Shown here: piece after piece, positions 1-6,867 of the stretch
How positions within the stretch are numbered: the first letter of the stretch is position 1
Layout: each line of letters opens with the position of its first letter
NCBI GenBank assembly: GCA_025363495.1
Contig: JANYDR010000407.1
Coordinates: 1 to 14,375, forward strand
Direction of reading: 5' to 3'
Source: Cyclobacteriaceae bacterium
GTDB lineage: Bacteria > Bacteroidota > Bacteroidia > Cytophagales > Cyclobacteriaceae
Length of the DNA stretch: 14,375 bases
The notes under the pieces: generated by a model
Database searches by the model: none
What the model was told of the DNA's origin: nothing
The model's input: only the letters and a program-made list of their open reading frames with translations
Made by a program: the position numbers and the translations under genes

Positions 1-76
1 CTACCAGGAATCCAATGCCAGCACCAATAATTGTCATGATAATGGTACTGATTAGTTTGGATCGTTTTTTCTTCAT
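1..76 (-). CDS. N-terminal fragment of a membrane protein (runs off the window)
   Basis: An ATG on the minus strand at 74-76 opens a frame of 25 codons that leaves the window at base 1. The visible protein starts with four lysine or arginine residues (MKKKRSK) followed by a hydrophobic stretch rich in Ile, Thr and Gly (about residues 8-25). This looks like a signal anchor or first transmembrane helix. It lies outside the left attachment site and so belongs to the chromosome beside the island. The fragment is too short to name a family. Confidence 0.45.
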   Translation of the reverse strand, partial: MKKKRSKLISTIIMTIIGAGIGFLV

Positions 77-137
77 CTCAATTTTAATTTTTTCAATTAG
101 TATCAAAAAAAGATGTTGGATTACAAAGGGGACAAAA

Positions 138-167
138 AAAAGACCCCGATTTTATTCAGGGTCTTTT
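138..167 (-). terminator. Rho-independent terminator, probably the original tRNA-Ser terminator
   Basis: AAAAGACCC at 138-146 pairs perfectly with GGGTCTTTT at 159-167. Read on the minus strand the stem ends in a run of eight T (131-141 side), which sets the direction. It lies six bases beyond the left copy of the tRNA 3' end (173-186). I infer that this was the tRNA-Ser terminator before the island entered between tRNA and terminator. Confidence 0.75.
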
Positions 168-172
168 AATCA

Positions 173-186
173 GCAGAGGAAGAGGG
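173..186. repeat. Left attachment-site core (14-bp direct repeat of the tRNA-Ser 3' end)
   Basis: GCAGAGGAAGAGGG here is identical to 14236-14249, which covers the last bases of the tRNA-Ser acceptor and T arm. Four bases just outside (AATC) also match, with one base inserted. Duplication of a tRNA 3' end at the far side of an integrase-bearing segment is the standard footprint of tyrosine-recombinase integration. The repeat is short, so chance is not excluded, but its position beside a minus-strand terminator and an arm-type motif supports it. Confidence 0.75.
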
Positions 187-245
187 TGTTTTAACCTTCT
201 CCTAATGTGTTGAAAATCAATATGTCTTATCGCTTCTGATCTTAG

Positions 246-265
246 TGGCACCTCGTTTGGCACCT
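246..265. repeat. Left integrase arm-type site pair
   Basis: TGGCACCTCGTTTGGCACCT contains two direct copies of TGGCACCT 11 bases apart. The same arrangement with another 3-base spacer is at 14117-14136 near the other end of the island, 17 of 20 bases identical. Repeated short motifs inboard of both cores are what the N-terminal arm-binding domain of a tyrosine integrase recognises. The assignment is inferred from position and repetition. Confidence 0.6.
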
Positions 266-347
266 TCTTTTTGTGATCAAAATCGTTCGTTCTCTATGAG
301 ATAAAAATACAAAATTTTGATGATACTAGTACCAAATTTGAACAGGT

Positions 348-545
348 TTATACTGTTAAAAATGAAGTTACTTGTTCATATTTTAATCCGGTGTAAGAGC
401 AGAATTCATCAATGCTCACAAGCTGATGATCTTCTTTTTTGAAATGACCTTTGATACGTCTGATCAATAATCTACCATGGCGCTCACTCTTGCCCGTGAT
501 GCGCTGAATATCTTTTGGGTAGATAATAATCCTATTGACTTTCAT
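348..545 (-). CDS. Small conserved HTH-like protein near the left attachment site
   Basis: This 65-residue protein starts at an ATG (543-545). It is basic and contains a phrase reading KDIQRITGKSERHGRLLIRRI, with helix-turn-helix character (residues about 11-31), then a second segment ending in YTGLKYEQV (about 51-59). I recognise it as a type of very short hypothetical protein that recurs in Bacteroidota, but it has no name known to me. The layout resembles small winged-helix or excisionase-like DNA-binding proteins. Its place directly inside the left attachment site, opposite the integrase remnant, would suit an excision or regulatory factor; that is inference only. No close operon partner is seen: the facing gene starts at 761. 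Confidence 0.6.
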   Translation of the reverse strand: MKVNRIIIYPKDIQRITGKSERHGRLLIRRIKGHFKKEDHQLVSIDEFCSYTGLKYEQVTSFLTV

Positions 546-696
546 ACACTATCTATACTTCATCCCTGCCTTATCCTGGGCAAAGCTCTGCACTTAAAGT
601 AAATCATTTTTGGAAATAACGGAAGAATAGCGCGCAAGTGTTCACTCGCGGAAGTGCTTCTTATGTCTTGATGATTCCATCGAATAAGTTTGACCA

Positions 697-708
697 TTGT
701 TGCAACAA
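697..708. promoter_or_regulatory. 12-bp perfect palindrome upstream of the 761 operon
   Basis: TTGTTGCAACAA is a perfect palindrome, and the flanks extend it to 16 matching bases of 18 (694-711). It lies about 50 bases before the ATG at 761, where an operator would be expected. The rest of 546-760 holds no gene; I see only weak repeats there (two copies of AAGTG near 639-656). No recognisable TAnnTTTG promoter was found for this operon. Confidence 0.35.
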
Positions 709-760
709 CGGCTTAACCAGACTGTGCCGTGAACAGGTTGGACAACTAATTTTTTAAACT

Positions 761-1522
761 ATGGCAAGACAAAAAGGTATCATCAAATTACAAGGACAAA
801 TGGGAGGAATATCCTTCTACAAGTCGCAGCAAGATGGATTTCTTGCGCGTGAAAAAGGAGGCGTTGATGCAGACCGCATTAAGAACGATCCCAACTTTGA
901 GCGCACACGTGAGAACGGTGCAGAGTTCGGACGCGCTGGCGCGGCCGGCAAGCTGTTGAGAACCGCATTGCGTGCATTGCTTATCAACATCGCAGATAGC
1001 CGGATGACCAGCCGCCTGACGCGTGAGATGGTGAAAGTCATCCAGGCAGATGCTACGAACATCCGCGGACAGCGCAACGTGATCGATGGAGAAGCAGAGT
1101 TGCTGAATGGCTTTGAGTTCAACCTGGACGGAAAGCTTGGCAGTACATTTTTTGCTCCGTTCACTCCAACCATTGATCGCCCTTCTGGTAATCTCTCGAT
1201 TGATGTTCCGGATTATATCCCTGGTAACATGATCGGAGCACCACAAGGCGCAACTCATTTCCGGTTGATCGCAGCAGGTGTTGAAGTTGACTTTGAAGCA
1301 GGAAGCTATGTGGTAACTACTTCTGCAACTCCTGAAGTGGTGCTTGGTCCACAAACTGAAGCAGCGTTGACCTTGACCAATGCAGTAACACCAGCCAGCA
1401 CGAAGCCGCTCTTTGCAGCTTTCGGTATTGAATTCCTGCAATTCGTTAATGGAGCTTACTACCCATTGAAGAATGGAGTTTATAACGCTTTAGCGTTAGT
1501 GGCCGTTGACGGTGGCGTGTAA
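761..1522 (+). CDS. Conserved Bacteroidota hypothetical protein (MARQKG-type)
   Basis: This 253-residue protein begins MARQKGIIKLQG and has a strongly conserved-looking N-terminal half, including REKGGVD (about 30-36) and the run FERTRENGAEFGRAG (46-60). Its C-terminal half (about 120-253) is beta-rich with many Ala, Thr and Val. There is no signal peptide or transmembrane helix. I recognise the family as a recurrent Bacteroidota protein of unknown function, usually followed by DUF5675, as here. Its stop overlaps the next start (TAATG at 1520-1524), so translation is probably coupled. The N-terminal pattern resembles small structural proteins of DUF6266 type, so a phage-derived or self-assembling structural role is possible but unproven. 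Confidence 0.85.
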   Translation: MARQKGIIKLQGQMGGISFYKSQQDGFLAREKGGVDADRIKNDPNFERTRENGAEFGRAGAAGKLLRTALRALLINIADSRMTSRLTREMVKVIQADATNIRGQRNVIDGEAELLNGFEFNLDGKLGSTFFAPFTPTIDRPSGNLSIDVPDYIPGNMIGAPQGATHFRLIAAGVEVDFEAGSYVVTTSATPEVVLGPQTEAALTLTNAVTPASTKPLFAAFGIEFLQFVNGAYYPLKNGVYNALALVAVDGGV

Positions 1523-1911
1523 TGGAACTGGAGTTATTCAGGACTTATGACCCTGAAGGAACCAATGGGGAACTCAAGCTCGTGGTGTGCAACACTATCG
1601 AGCTGCCCTGGCTCCAGAACAAGCGAAATGTTTCTTGCATCCCTGAAGGAAGGTACGAGCTTCGGAAGCGATTCATAAAAAAGTTTGGGTTGCACTTGTT
1701 GGTTGTGGATGTGCCGGATAGAAGCTGGATACTTATTCATCCTGCCAATGACGCAAAGACTCAACTCAAAGGCTGCATCGCACCCGTCACTCAGTTGACT
1801 GGACCAGGTAAGGGAAATGAATCGCGCTTAGCGAATGAAAAGCTGAAGGCACTTGTGCTGGAAGCTTTGGAACGAAAGGAGAAAGTATTTATCACAATTA
1901 AATCCAAGTGA
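1522..1911 (+). CDS. DUF5675 family protein
   Basis: This 129-residue protein matches the DUF5675 pattern: an N-terminal ELFRTYDPEGTNGEL segment (3-17), then CNTIELPW (23-30), CIPEGRYEL (39-47), ILIHPAND (70-77) and GCIAPV (84-89). It is cytosolic by sequence, with no signal peptide. DUF5675 is found in phages, mobile elements and phage-like gene clusters; its biochemical activity is not established. The start overlaps the stop of the preceding gene by one base, and the next gene begins within a few bases of its stop, so these belong to one transcript. The conserved Cys and His residues could suggest a catalytic site, but I would not name one. Confidence 0.88.
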   Translation: MELELFRTYDPEGTNGELKLVVCNTIELPWLQNKRNVSCIPEGRYELRKRFIKKFGLHLLVVDVPDRSWILIHPANDAKTQLKGCIAPVTQLTGPGKGNESRLANEKLKALVLEALERKEKVFITIKSK

Positions 1912-1913
1912 TC

Positions 1914-2144
1914 ATGAAATTGGTAGAAAGATTAAAAGCACCTACTCCGAAATTCTTTCGAGTGTTGCGAAATGTTGGACTCGCGCTGGCTGCTGCCGGT
2001 GGCGCATTGCTTACGGCTCCCATTGCATTACCGGTCGCGGTTATAACCGTGGCTGGATATATCACGGTGGCCGGTGGTGTTATCACGGCAGTGAGTCAGA
2101 CAGCTGTTGACGGTGAAAAGGATTGCAAAGATGACGACTCATAG
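1914..2144 (+). CDS. Small membrane protein following DUF5675
   Basis: A 76-residue protein with a basic N-terminus (MKLVERLKAPTPKFFRVLR) followed by a long hydrophobic region (about 20-63) that can form two transmembrane helices. The acidic tail ends in KDCKDDDS-like residues. A GTG at 1908 would add two residues and overlap the DUF5675 stop; I prefer the ATG at 1914. The basic, helical head with two hydrophobic segments and a charged tail is holin-like, but the same is true of many small membrane proteins. It recurs beside DUF5675 in Bacteroidota as I recall it. Its end overlaps the next gene by 14 bases. Confidence 0.75.
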   Translation: MKLVERLKAPTPKFFRVLRNVGLALAAAGGALLTAPIALPVAVITVAGYITVAGGVITAVSQTAVDGEKDCKDDDS

Positions 2145-2325
2145 CAATCATGGCGGTACCGTGGCCGGGACGGCCGGAGGTACCCTCCTCACGATCTTCG
2201 CGAATATTCATTCGGAGGACATTGTAAAGACTGCGGTGTTAGCGTGTATCGGTGCGGTGGTCAGTTTTACAATCTCCATAGCGATGAAGTGGATCTCGAA
2301 GAAAATGAGAAGATCATCGAACTAA
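2131..2325 (+). CDS. Small single-helix membrane protein, last gene of the operon
   Basis: A 64-residue protein with a Gly/Thr-rich N-terminus (residues 1-20), one clear transmembrane segment (about 31-52, KTAVLACIGAVVSFTISIAM) and a basic C-terminus (KWISKKMRRSSN). I chose the ATG at 2131 because the frame upstream runs inside the preceding gene and AAAGGATTG at 2117-2125 is a plausible ribosome binding site. It overlaps the previous gene and is followed by a terminator at 2361. A basic tail after one helix fits a class III holin or a small anchor protein. The function is unknown, and a lysis role is only a possibility given the DUF5675 neighbour. Confidence 0.65.
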   Translation: MTTHSNHGGTVAGTAGGTLLTIFANIHSEDIVKTAVLACIGAVVSFTISIAMKWISKKMRRSSN

Positions 2326-2358
2326 TTTCCACCTGCGCTAAGGCTTCGGTGGATAAAC

Positions 2359-2392
2359 AGAATCCTGAGGTAGCAGTCAGGATTCTTGTTTT
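2359..2392 (+). terminator. Terminator of the 761-2325 operon
   Basis: AGAATCCTGA (2359-2368) pairs perfectly with TCAGGATTCT (2377-2386) around an 8-base loop, followed by TGTTTT. The flanks AAAC and GTTT can extend the stem past a one-base bulge. It lies 34 bases after the last stop codon. Confidence 0.75.
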
Positions 2393-2462
2393 ACACGCAT
2401 CCCAAGAATATGCTGACAAAGAAAAAGGAAAAAAGAAAGCTAACCCACTTGAAGGGCGAGGC

Positions 2463-2539
2463 AAGCAAAGCAAGGAGGAACGGAATAAATGAAGGCATGC
2501 GGGCGGTATGTGTTTATGCCGTAGTTCCTTGCTTTGCTT
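2463..2539. repeat. Long imperfect palindrome able to form a 77-base hairpin
   Basis: The left arm AAGCAAAGCAAGGA-GGA-AC (2463-2481) pairs with GTTCCTTGCTTTGCTT (2524-2539): 16 base pairs with a 3-base bulge. Inside, GGCAT (2493-2497) faces ATGCC (2516-2520). Just outside, GGGC and GCCC (2547-2562) form another short stem before a run of eight or nine T (2577-2586). It falls between convergent transcription units. It may be a dispersed palindromic repeat, a bidirectional terminator or a small structured RNA. The bases 2326-2601 contain no convincing gene. Confidence 0.5.
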
Positions 2540-2601
2540 ATGGTGAGGGCATGCGTGCGCCCGGCTACCTTTGCGATTTTTTTTTATAAATACAAGGCTG
2601 C

Positions 2602-3477
2602 TTAAACTTGAGTGTGCCTCTTTCGATTGGTATACTCAGAACCATCTAAAGTCACCCAGCACAGCTTTTGATACCCGACATGAACAATTGCCAGCCCGTT
2701 GCAAAACATATAAGTTCTATTGTACATGTGATTAACACCCTCGAGCCATAATGGCGGAAGGTACTTCAAAGGAATTGCTGTATTTCCATTCGTATCAATA
2801 AACCCTACTTTGCCGGCCACTGAAACAGCTGCAAGGCCTTCACTAAACCCGTAGCAGACTTTGTCGTATATAAAATCAACGACCAAGTTTCCCAATGGAT
2901 CTATAAAGCCCCATTTTCTGTCTTTTAATACCATTGCGAAACCACCACAAAAGTTCATAACATCATCATAGATAGAAGGAATTACCAAGTCACCGCTAGC
3001 ATTTTTAAAACCAAATGGTCCTTGTTCACCAGGTTCGTTTATTTGATTTTTACCGTATGGGAACAAACCCTGCTTGTAAGAAAAATAGTCTTCTTCCCAC
3101 ACACCCTGATATGGCCATATTCGTTCAGGGGTAGCTGGTTGATCAAGTAAATCATTTAAATCAGCAAACAAATCAGAAGTTCTTTCTGCCCGCTTATTGT
3201 AAAGTGCCCATTTATTATTTTACTCAAAGCAAAACGAATCATCAGTTAAACAGATAAAGTCAGAAAACGCAAAAGGGATAATTAACTCCCCAGACATAGC
3301 TATAAAGCCCCATTTATTTTTGAGCATGACAGGTGCTAAAATATTGCCACTTATAAATTCCGCAAATGGGTAAGCCCGTTGGTAGATACAGTCAATGGCA
3401 ATAGTTTTATCAATTTCGCTAAAACCATACTTATTGCCATTTAGAAACGGAATCAGTTGATGGCTATGATTTGGCAT
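2602..3477 (-). pseudogene. WG-repeat protein gene interrupted by one in-frame stop
   Basis: Starting at ATG 3477, the first part (85 codons) ends at TAA (3220-3222). Exactly the same frame continues without other stops to 2602. The 17 codons after the stop read NNKWALYNKRAERTSDL, and NKWALYNK is itself a WG-repeat core, so the two halves are one protein of about 291 residues. Other repeat cores are NKYGF, NKWGFI, RKWGFIDPLGNLV and GKVGFIDTNGN. WG repeats form beta-rich scaffolds of unknown ligand, common in Bacteroidota. The gene follows the helicase-LRR gene by 45 bases on the same strand and is likely the third gene of that operon. The stop could be a nonsense mutation, a sequencing error, or mark two separately started products (a TTG at 3171 is available). 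Confidence 0.75.
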
Positions 3478-3522
3478 CTTTAATACATTATATATTTGTC
3501 AATGATGAGTTATGCTGTTAAA

Positions 3523-5478
3523 CTAATCCTCAATCCAAACGATCGGCTCCCTATTTCCCAGTTCACGTAGCTCTTCTTTAGGAATATTAAGACCTTTAAT
3601 AACTAATGTTTCAAGAGCGCGACATTCGCGTATTCTGGCTAATGATCTAATTTTTGTACCGCTAATATCAAGAAACTTGAGATGATGAAAATGGTGAATA
3701 ATTGCAATATCCGATATGCTACTATTATTTAGTTTTAATTCTATCAAACAATCTCGCGAGTTGTAGAGAGTTTCTAGAGATGTAAAATTTGAATTTTTGG
3801 CAGAAAACCTTTGTATTTTTTCCAATTTAGAAATTCCCGCATAGCTCTTCAAATGAAGAAAGTTAATGGTAAGTTTCTCGATCATTGGATATTCAGACAA
3901 AATAGAAACGTCATTGATTTTTGTTTTTGAGATATTCAAGCGCTTTAAAAATTGCTTTTCATCGGGTAAACGTAAACGATCTATTTTCGTATTTACGAGT
4001 TGTAGAGACACAAGTCTTTTTAAAGACATGACCGGTCTAAGACTTGTGCATTCAGTAAAGCTTATATTAAGAGTCTTAATGCTATTAAGATCACGGAGTG
4101 AAGCAATACTAGAAATAGGTTGACTACTGAAATTCCAATCATTAGTCAACCAGATAGCGTTTAAAATCAGCGGTAAGTTAGACTGACCCAAATGATTAAA
4201 GCGACTAAAGTAAAAGACTTTATACTCTTCCGGTAAACCGTCAAACCATTCCTGAGTAATCGGACAAAATGAAGGTTCATCCACCTTTATCATCGGTTCA
4301 TTTTTTTCAATTGGAGCATCAGGTTCTAACGCATTTTCCCCAACTGTACTACTCTCTGGCCACCCATTTGTATCACTCGACTCTAATGACCATTTACGAT
4401 TGGCTTTCACAGACCCATGTTGATCGTAACAATTAGCGCTATCTAAAATTAATGCATGGCTACCATTTGGCTTAACTCGCATAACTCTACCCACTTGTTG
4501 CAGGTATAATGTAATCGATTTTGTGGGGCGCACTAGTTGAACAATCTCTGTATCTGGCAGATCAAAACCTTCAGTAATGATGCCTACATTACACAATACT
4601 GAAATTAGACCTTTGCGAAAATCTGAGAATATGTTTTTTCTAGTTTTAGTATCGGTTGTGCCGTCAATGTGAGCCGCCCTAATGCCTTTGGCCATGAAAC
4701 GTTCGCAAAGTGCCTTAGAGTGCGACACGTTAACTGCAAAAACTATTGACTTAATGAAATTCCCTCTATATCGAATGTAGCTCTCAACAGCATCAGCCAT
4801 TTTAATGTCTGAGCTCATTAATTCACCTAGTTCGATTTCATCATAATCATTGGTTTTTGCATCAATTGAAATGTTATGCAGTTGGCGGCTTACATCTTTA
4901 TATGTTAGAGTCTTCCTATGTTCAATATCCGCTAAACGGCCTACGCTAATAAATCTTTTTATTTGCCATGATTTAATAAGAGTTTGAAAAATATCCTTAA
5001 ACCCTTGGCCATCTGTCCTTCTAGGTGTGGCAGTAACACCTAGTAAATGTGTATCCCCAGACTGATAATGGGAAACAAGTTTACGGTACGTTTCTGAAGG
5101 AGCATGATGCGCCTCATCAATAACTATTAGTGAAAGATTGTTAAGGAATTTAATTTTATCTTTTCTTCTGATTAATGTTTGAACTGTTGCAATTTGAACT
5201 TGATGTTCAGGATATTTATCATCTCCAGAAATTATCTGACCAGGAGTAAACCCAAAGCTGCGCAATCTTTCAAAGGTTTGGACTACAAGCTCACGTTTAT
5301 GAGTAAGTACAAGAATCCTTTTCCCTGGATGTTCTTTAAGATGGCGACTAATAATTTCACCAAATACAATAGTCTTACCAGTGCCTGTTGGCATTTGTAA
5401 CATTATACTTTGGTGCTGCTCCCAGCCAGCCTGAATCTTTTCAATGACCTCTATTTGATAGTCATGCAGTATTATCAT
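3523..5478 (-). CDS. SF2 DEAD/DEAH-box helicase fused to C-terminal leucine-rich repeats
   Basis: A 651-residue protein. Residues 1-350 are a superfamily 2 helicase of the type III restriction / SSL2-like group: Q-motif-like HDYQ (5-8), Walker A PTGTGKT (30-36), DEAH (121-124), TATPRR (149-154), a helicase C domain with ITEGFD (301-306) and motif VI QQVGRVMR (327-334). Residues 350-410 are a variable acidic linker. Residues 450-640 carry about seven leucine-rich repeats of the LxxLxLxxTxIxxL kind (for example LKRLNISKTKI and LKFLDISGTKI). A helicase of this kind unwinds or translocates on nucleic acid using ATP; LRRs usually bind proteins. The fusion is unusual to me and suggests a sensor or recruitment module. 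It lies 27 bases after a zinc-ribbon gene and ahead of the WG gene. No nuclease domain is visible. Confidence 0.88.
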   Translation of the reverse strand: MIILHDYQIEVIEKIQAGWEQHQSIMLQMPTGTGKTIVFGEIISRHLKEHPGKRILVLTHKRELVVQTFERLRSFGFTPGQIISGDDKYPEHQVQIATVQTLIRRKDKIKFLNNLSLIVIDEAHHAPSETYRKLVSHYQSGDTHLLGVTATPRRTDGQGFKDIFQTLIKSWQIKRFISVGRLADIEHRKTLTYKDVSRQLHNISIDAKTNDYDEIELGELMSSDIKMADAVESYIRYRGNFIKSIVFAVNVSHSKALCERFMAKGIRAAHIDGTTDTKTRKNIFSDFRKGLISVLCNVGIITEGFDLPDTEIVQLVRPTKSITLYLQQVGRVMRVKPNGSHALILDSANCYDQHGSVKANRKWSLESSDTNGWPESSTVGENALEPDAPIEKNEPMIKVDEPSFCPITQEWFDGLPEEYKVFYFSRFNHLGQSNLPLILNAIWLTNDWNFSSQPISSIASLRDLNSIKTLNISFTECTSLRPVMSLKRLVSLQLVNTKIDRLRLPDEKQFLKRLNISKTKINDVSILSEYPMIEKLTINFLHLKSYAGISKLEKIQRFSAKNSNFTSLETLYNSRDCLIELKLNNSSISDIAIIHHFHHLKFLDISGTKIRSLARIRECRALETLVIKGLNIPKEELRELGNREPIVWIED

Positions 5479-5505
5479 TTATATAAATCGAAAAGTTAGA
5501 TCTCT

Positions 5506-5934
5506 TTAATCCCAATTCATACGTATGCCGGAATGATCGACTATTAGCTTAGTTCCGCATTTTGGGCAAGGCATTTTTTTGCAATCCCAAACTTCAAGCT
5601 CAGCGGATTCACAAGTTGAGCATATATTATCACCCACCTTCTTCTTTCGCTTTTGAGACGGTCTTGGCTGCTCTTGTTGAAGTTGCTTGGTATTGTCCTC
5701 ATCCTTGACCTCTTTTCCCTCTGCCATAACCTCTTTCAACCACTCGTTCAATCCATCATGGAAAGATGGTTTTATCAATAATGGATTGGAACTAGATATA
5801 GACCTATCGACAATGATTTGACAAGCCCTACAAACAAAAGTATTTGTACTCGAACCTCTTCCAATATCTGGCCCGGCTGAGGTGATTACATTATAGTTAC
5901 AACCGGGACATTTATAACTTCTCTTAAATCCCAT
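5506..5934 (-). CDS. Zinc-ribbon protein upstream of the helicase-LRR gene
   Basis: A 142-residue protein from the ATG at 5934 (MGFKRSYKCPGC). The frame also opens with GTG at 5958, but the ATG begins the conserved-looking part. Two zinc-binding modules are visible: CPGC (10-13) with CRAC (about 35-38) at the N-terminus, and CSTC (about 106-109) with CPKC (about 123-126) at the C-terminus. They are joined by a charged, Lys/Gln-rich linker (about 75-100) that is probably disordered. Small two-ribbon proteins starting MGxKRSYKCPxC recur in Bacteroidota without a known role. Position and 27-base spacing place it as first gene of an operon with the helicase-LRR, where it may bind nucleic acid or act as an adaptor. 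Confidence 0.75.
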   Translation of the reverse strand: MGFKRSYKCPGCNYNVITSAGPDIGRGSSTNTFVCRACQIIVDRSISSSNPLLIKPSFHDGLNEWLKEVMAEGKEVKDEDNTKQLQQEQPRPSQKRKKKVGDNICSTCESAELEVWDCKKMPCPKCGTKLIVDHSGIRMNWD

Positions 5935-6236
5935 ATTTATTTCATTTTCCACAAACACTATAACTCACAATAGGTAAAAAAGCAAGCGATTTTGTTGAGT
6001 TTATAAAGGATTAATTCAAGATTTCGATAAATGCTTAATAAAATGACAGTAAAAGGCTGCGCGATGGACTTTGTCGGTTTTGCGAGCCGCCCAGGGCGAA
6101 CGAAGAGAAACGAAGTGAGTCCCGCGAGCAGGAGGTAGGGTGTGAGCAGTAAGCCCGACCAACGGAGGGCGATGCGAACTATGAGGAAAGCCGCGGAATG
6201 TGCTGTTAGGATTGTGGGAGCGGATGCACCGAACAA

Positions 6237-6332
6237 GGGCTGGCGTGATTTTTTGCTTTTGTGCGGTTGGTTGTTGATAGGAGTTGATCGCGCGTGAGCC
6301 AACAAGTGGAGATGCAAAAAACATGACAGCCC
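6237..6332. repeat. First paired-arm hairpin of the spacer
   Basis: GGGCTGGCGTGATTTTTTGC at 6237-6256 can pair with GCAAAAAACATGACAGCCC at 6314-6332 through about 18 base pairs, with one mismatch, one G-U pair and one bulge. An inner stem GTTGGTT / AGCCAAC (about 6266-6272 and 6297-6303) lies within the loop. A short open frame starting at the ATG in the right arm (6322) gives 23 codons, MTARSPND..., which I take as incidental. Confidence 0.5.
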
Positions 6333-6612
6333 GCAGCCCGAACGACAGCGCAGGCGAGCACAACAATGGCAGCGGGTGTACTGCGGCCTGCTGAGTGAAA
6401 GAGTGCGTAATGTAACGTAATGGAGTGGAGTGAGCTTTGGGAGGGAAGTGAATGGAGTTTGTGGTTATGTGCGTTGAGCGCGGGTAAGATCATAACCCAA
6501 ACGGAATGAACGTGTGCCGGAGCGAGCGCAACGAAATGAAGTGTAATGAGTACGATTGAACGAAGCTGGTTGCAGGACACAGGAGCTGCCGTGACGAATG
6601 ACGCAGCCAAAG

Positions 6613-6731
6613 CAAAAGGCATGACAGCATGGAGCGAAGCGAAACCTTTAGGCGAACAGTTGGTGCTGTTTGTGCGGATGGAAGTGTGTTAGCAACGGCA
6701 CGGACTGTGAGTGCTGGCGTGATCTTTTGCG
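6613..6731. repeat. Second paired-arm hairpin of the spacer, arms in swapped order
   Basis: GCAAAAGGCATGACAGCAT (6613-6631 area) pairs with GTGCTGGCGTGATCTTTTGC (6712-6731) in the same way as the first hairpin, but the arm order is reversed. Inside lies AACAG-TTGGTG-CTGTT (about 6655-6670), a small perfect hairpin. The arms are direct repeats of those in the first structure, so one motif occurs four times within 500 bases. Confidence 0.5.
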
Positions 6732-6867
6732 GCAAGGAAGTAGGAACACCTTATTAACCTGCGGGGGGATGTGCGGTGGGAGACTGTGAGTGTTACAAAA
6801 TCTATAATCCGGCAGCAAATGAAGATAAGTGCCTGAAATTTGAAAATGATAATATGCCTTTACGGGA

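Larger units (their letters stand above)
5935..6867. other. Gene-free spacer of about 930 bases, GC- and purine-rich, with large hairpins
   Basis: I see no credible gene here. From about 6055 to 6795 the plus strand is richer in G and A than its surroundings and full of GCGAACGAAG- and GAGTGGAGTGAG-like purine runs. Minus-strand reading frames across it give Ser/His/Leu-rich text without family signatures. Two paired-arm structures stand out: 6237-6256 with 6314-6332, and 6613-6632 with 6712-6731. All four arms are variants of one motif (GCTGGCGTGATTTTTTGC or its reverse complement). High GC plus conserved pairing in an AT-rich genome suggests structured RNA or a dispersed noncoding element. 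The stretches 5935-6054 and 6796-6867 are AT-rich and ordinary. Confidence 0.5.

Noticed and set aside
788..1441. Long minus-strand reading frame (217 codons)
   Set aside because: It is antisense to the well-supported conserved gene at 761-1522 and is rich in Cys and Ser, as shadow frames are.
2244..2492. Plus-strand frame of 82 codons
   Set aside because: It overlaps the end of a better gene, crosses the terminator at 2359-2392 and ends inside the palindrome.
6016..6735. Several overlapping minus-strand reading frames of 81-138 codons
   Set aside because: They overlap one another, have Ser/His/Leu-rich text with no family features, and lie on the structured spacer. They arise from the purine bias of the plus strand.
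6055..6795. Integron attC-like sites in the spacer
   Set aside because: GTTAGG-like words occur, but no paired RYYYAAC/GTTRRRY arms with attC geometry and no integron integrase are present.
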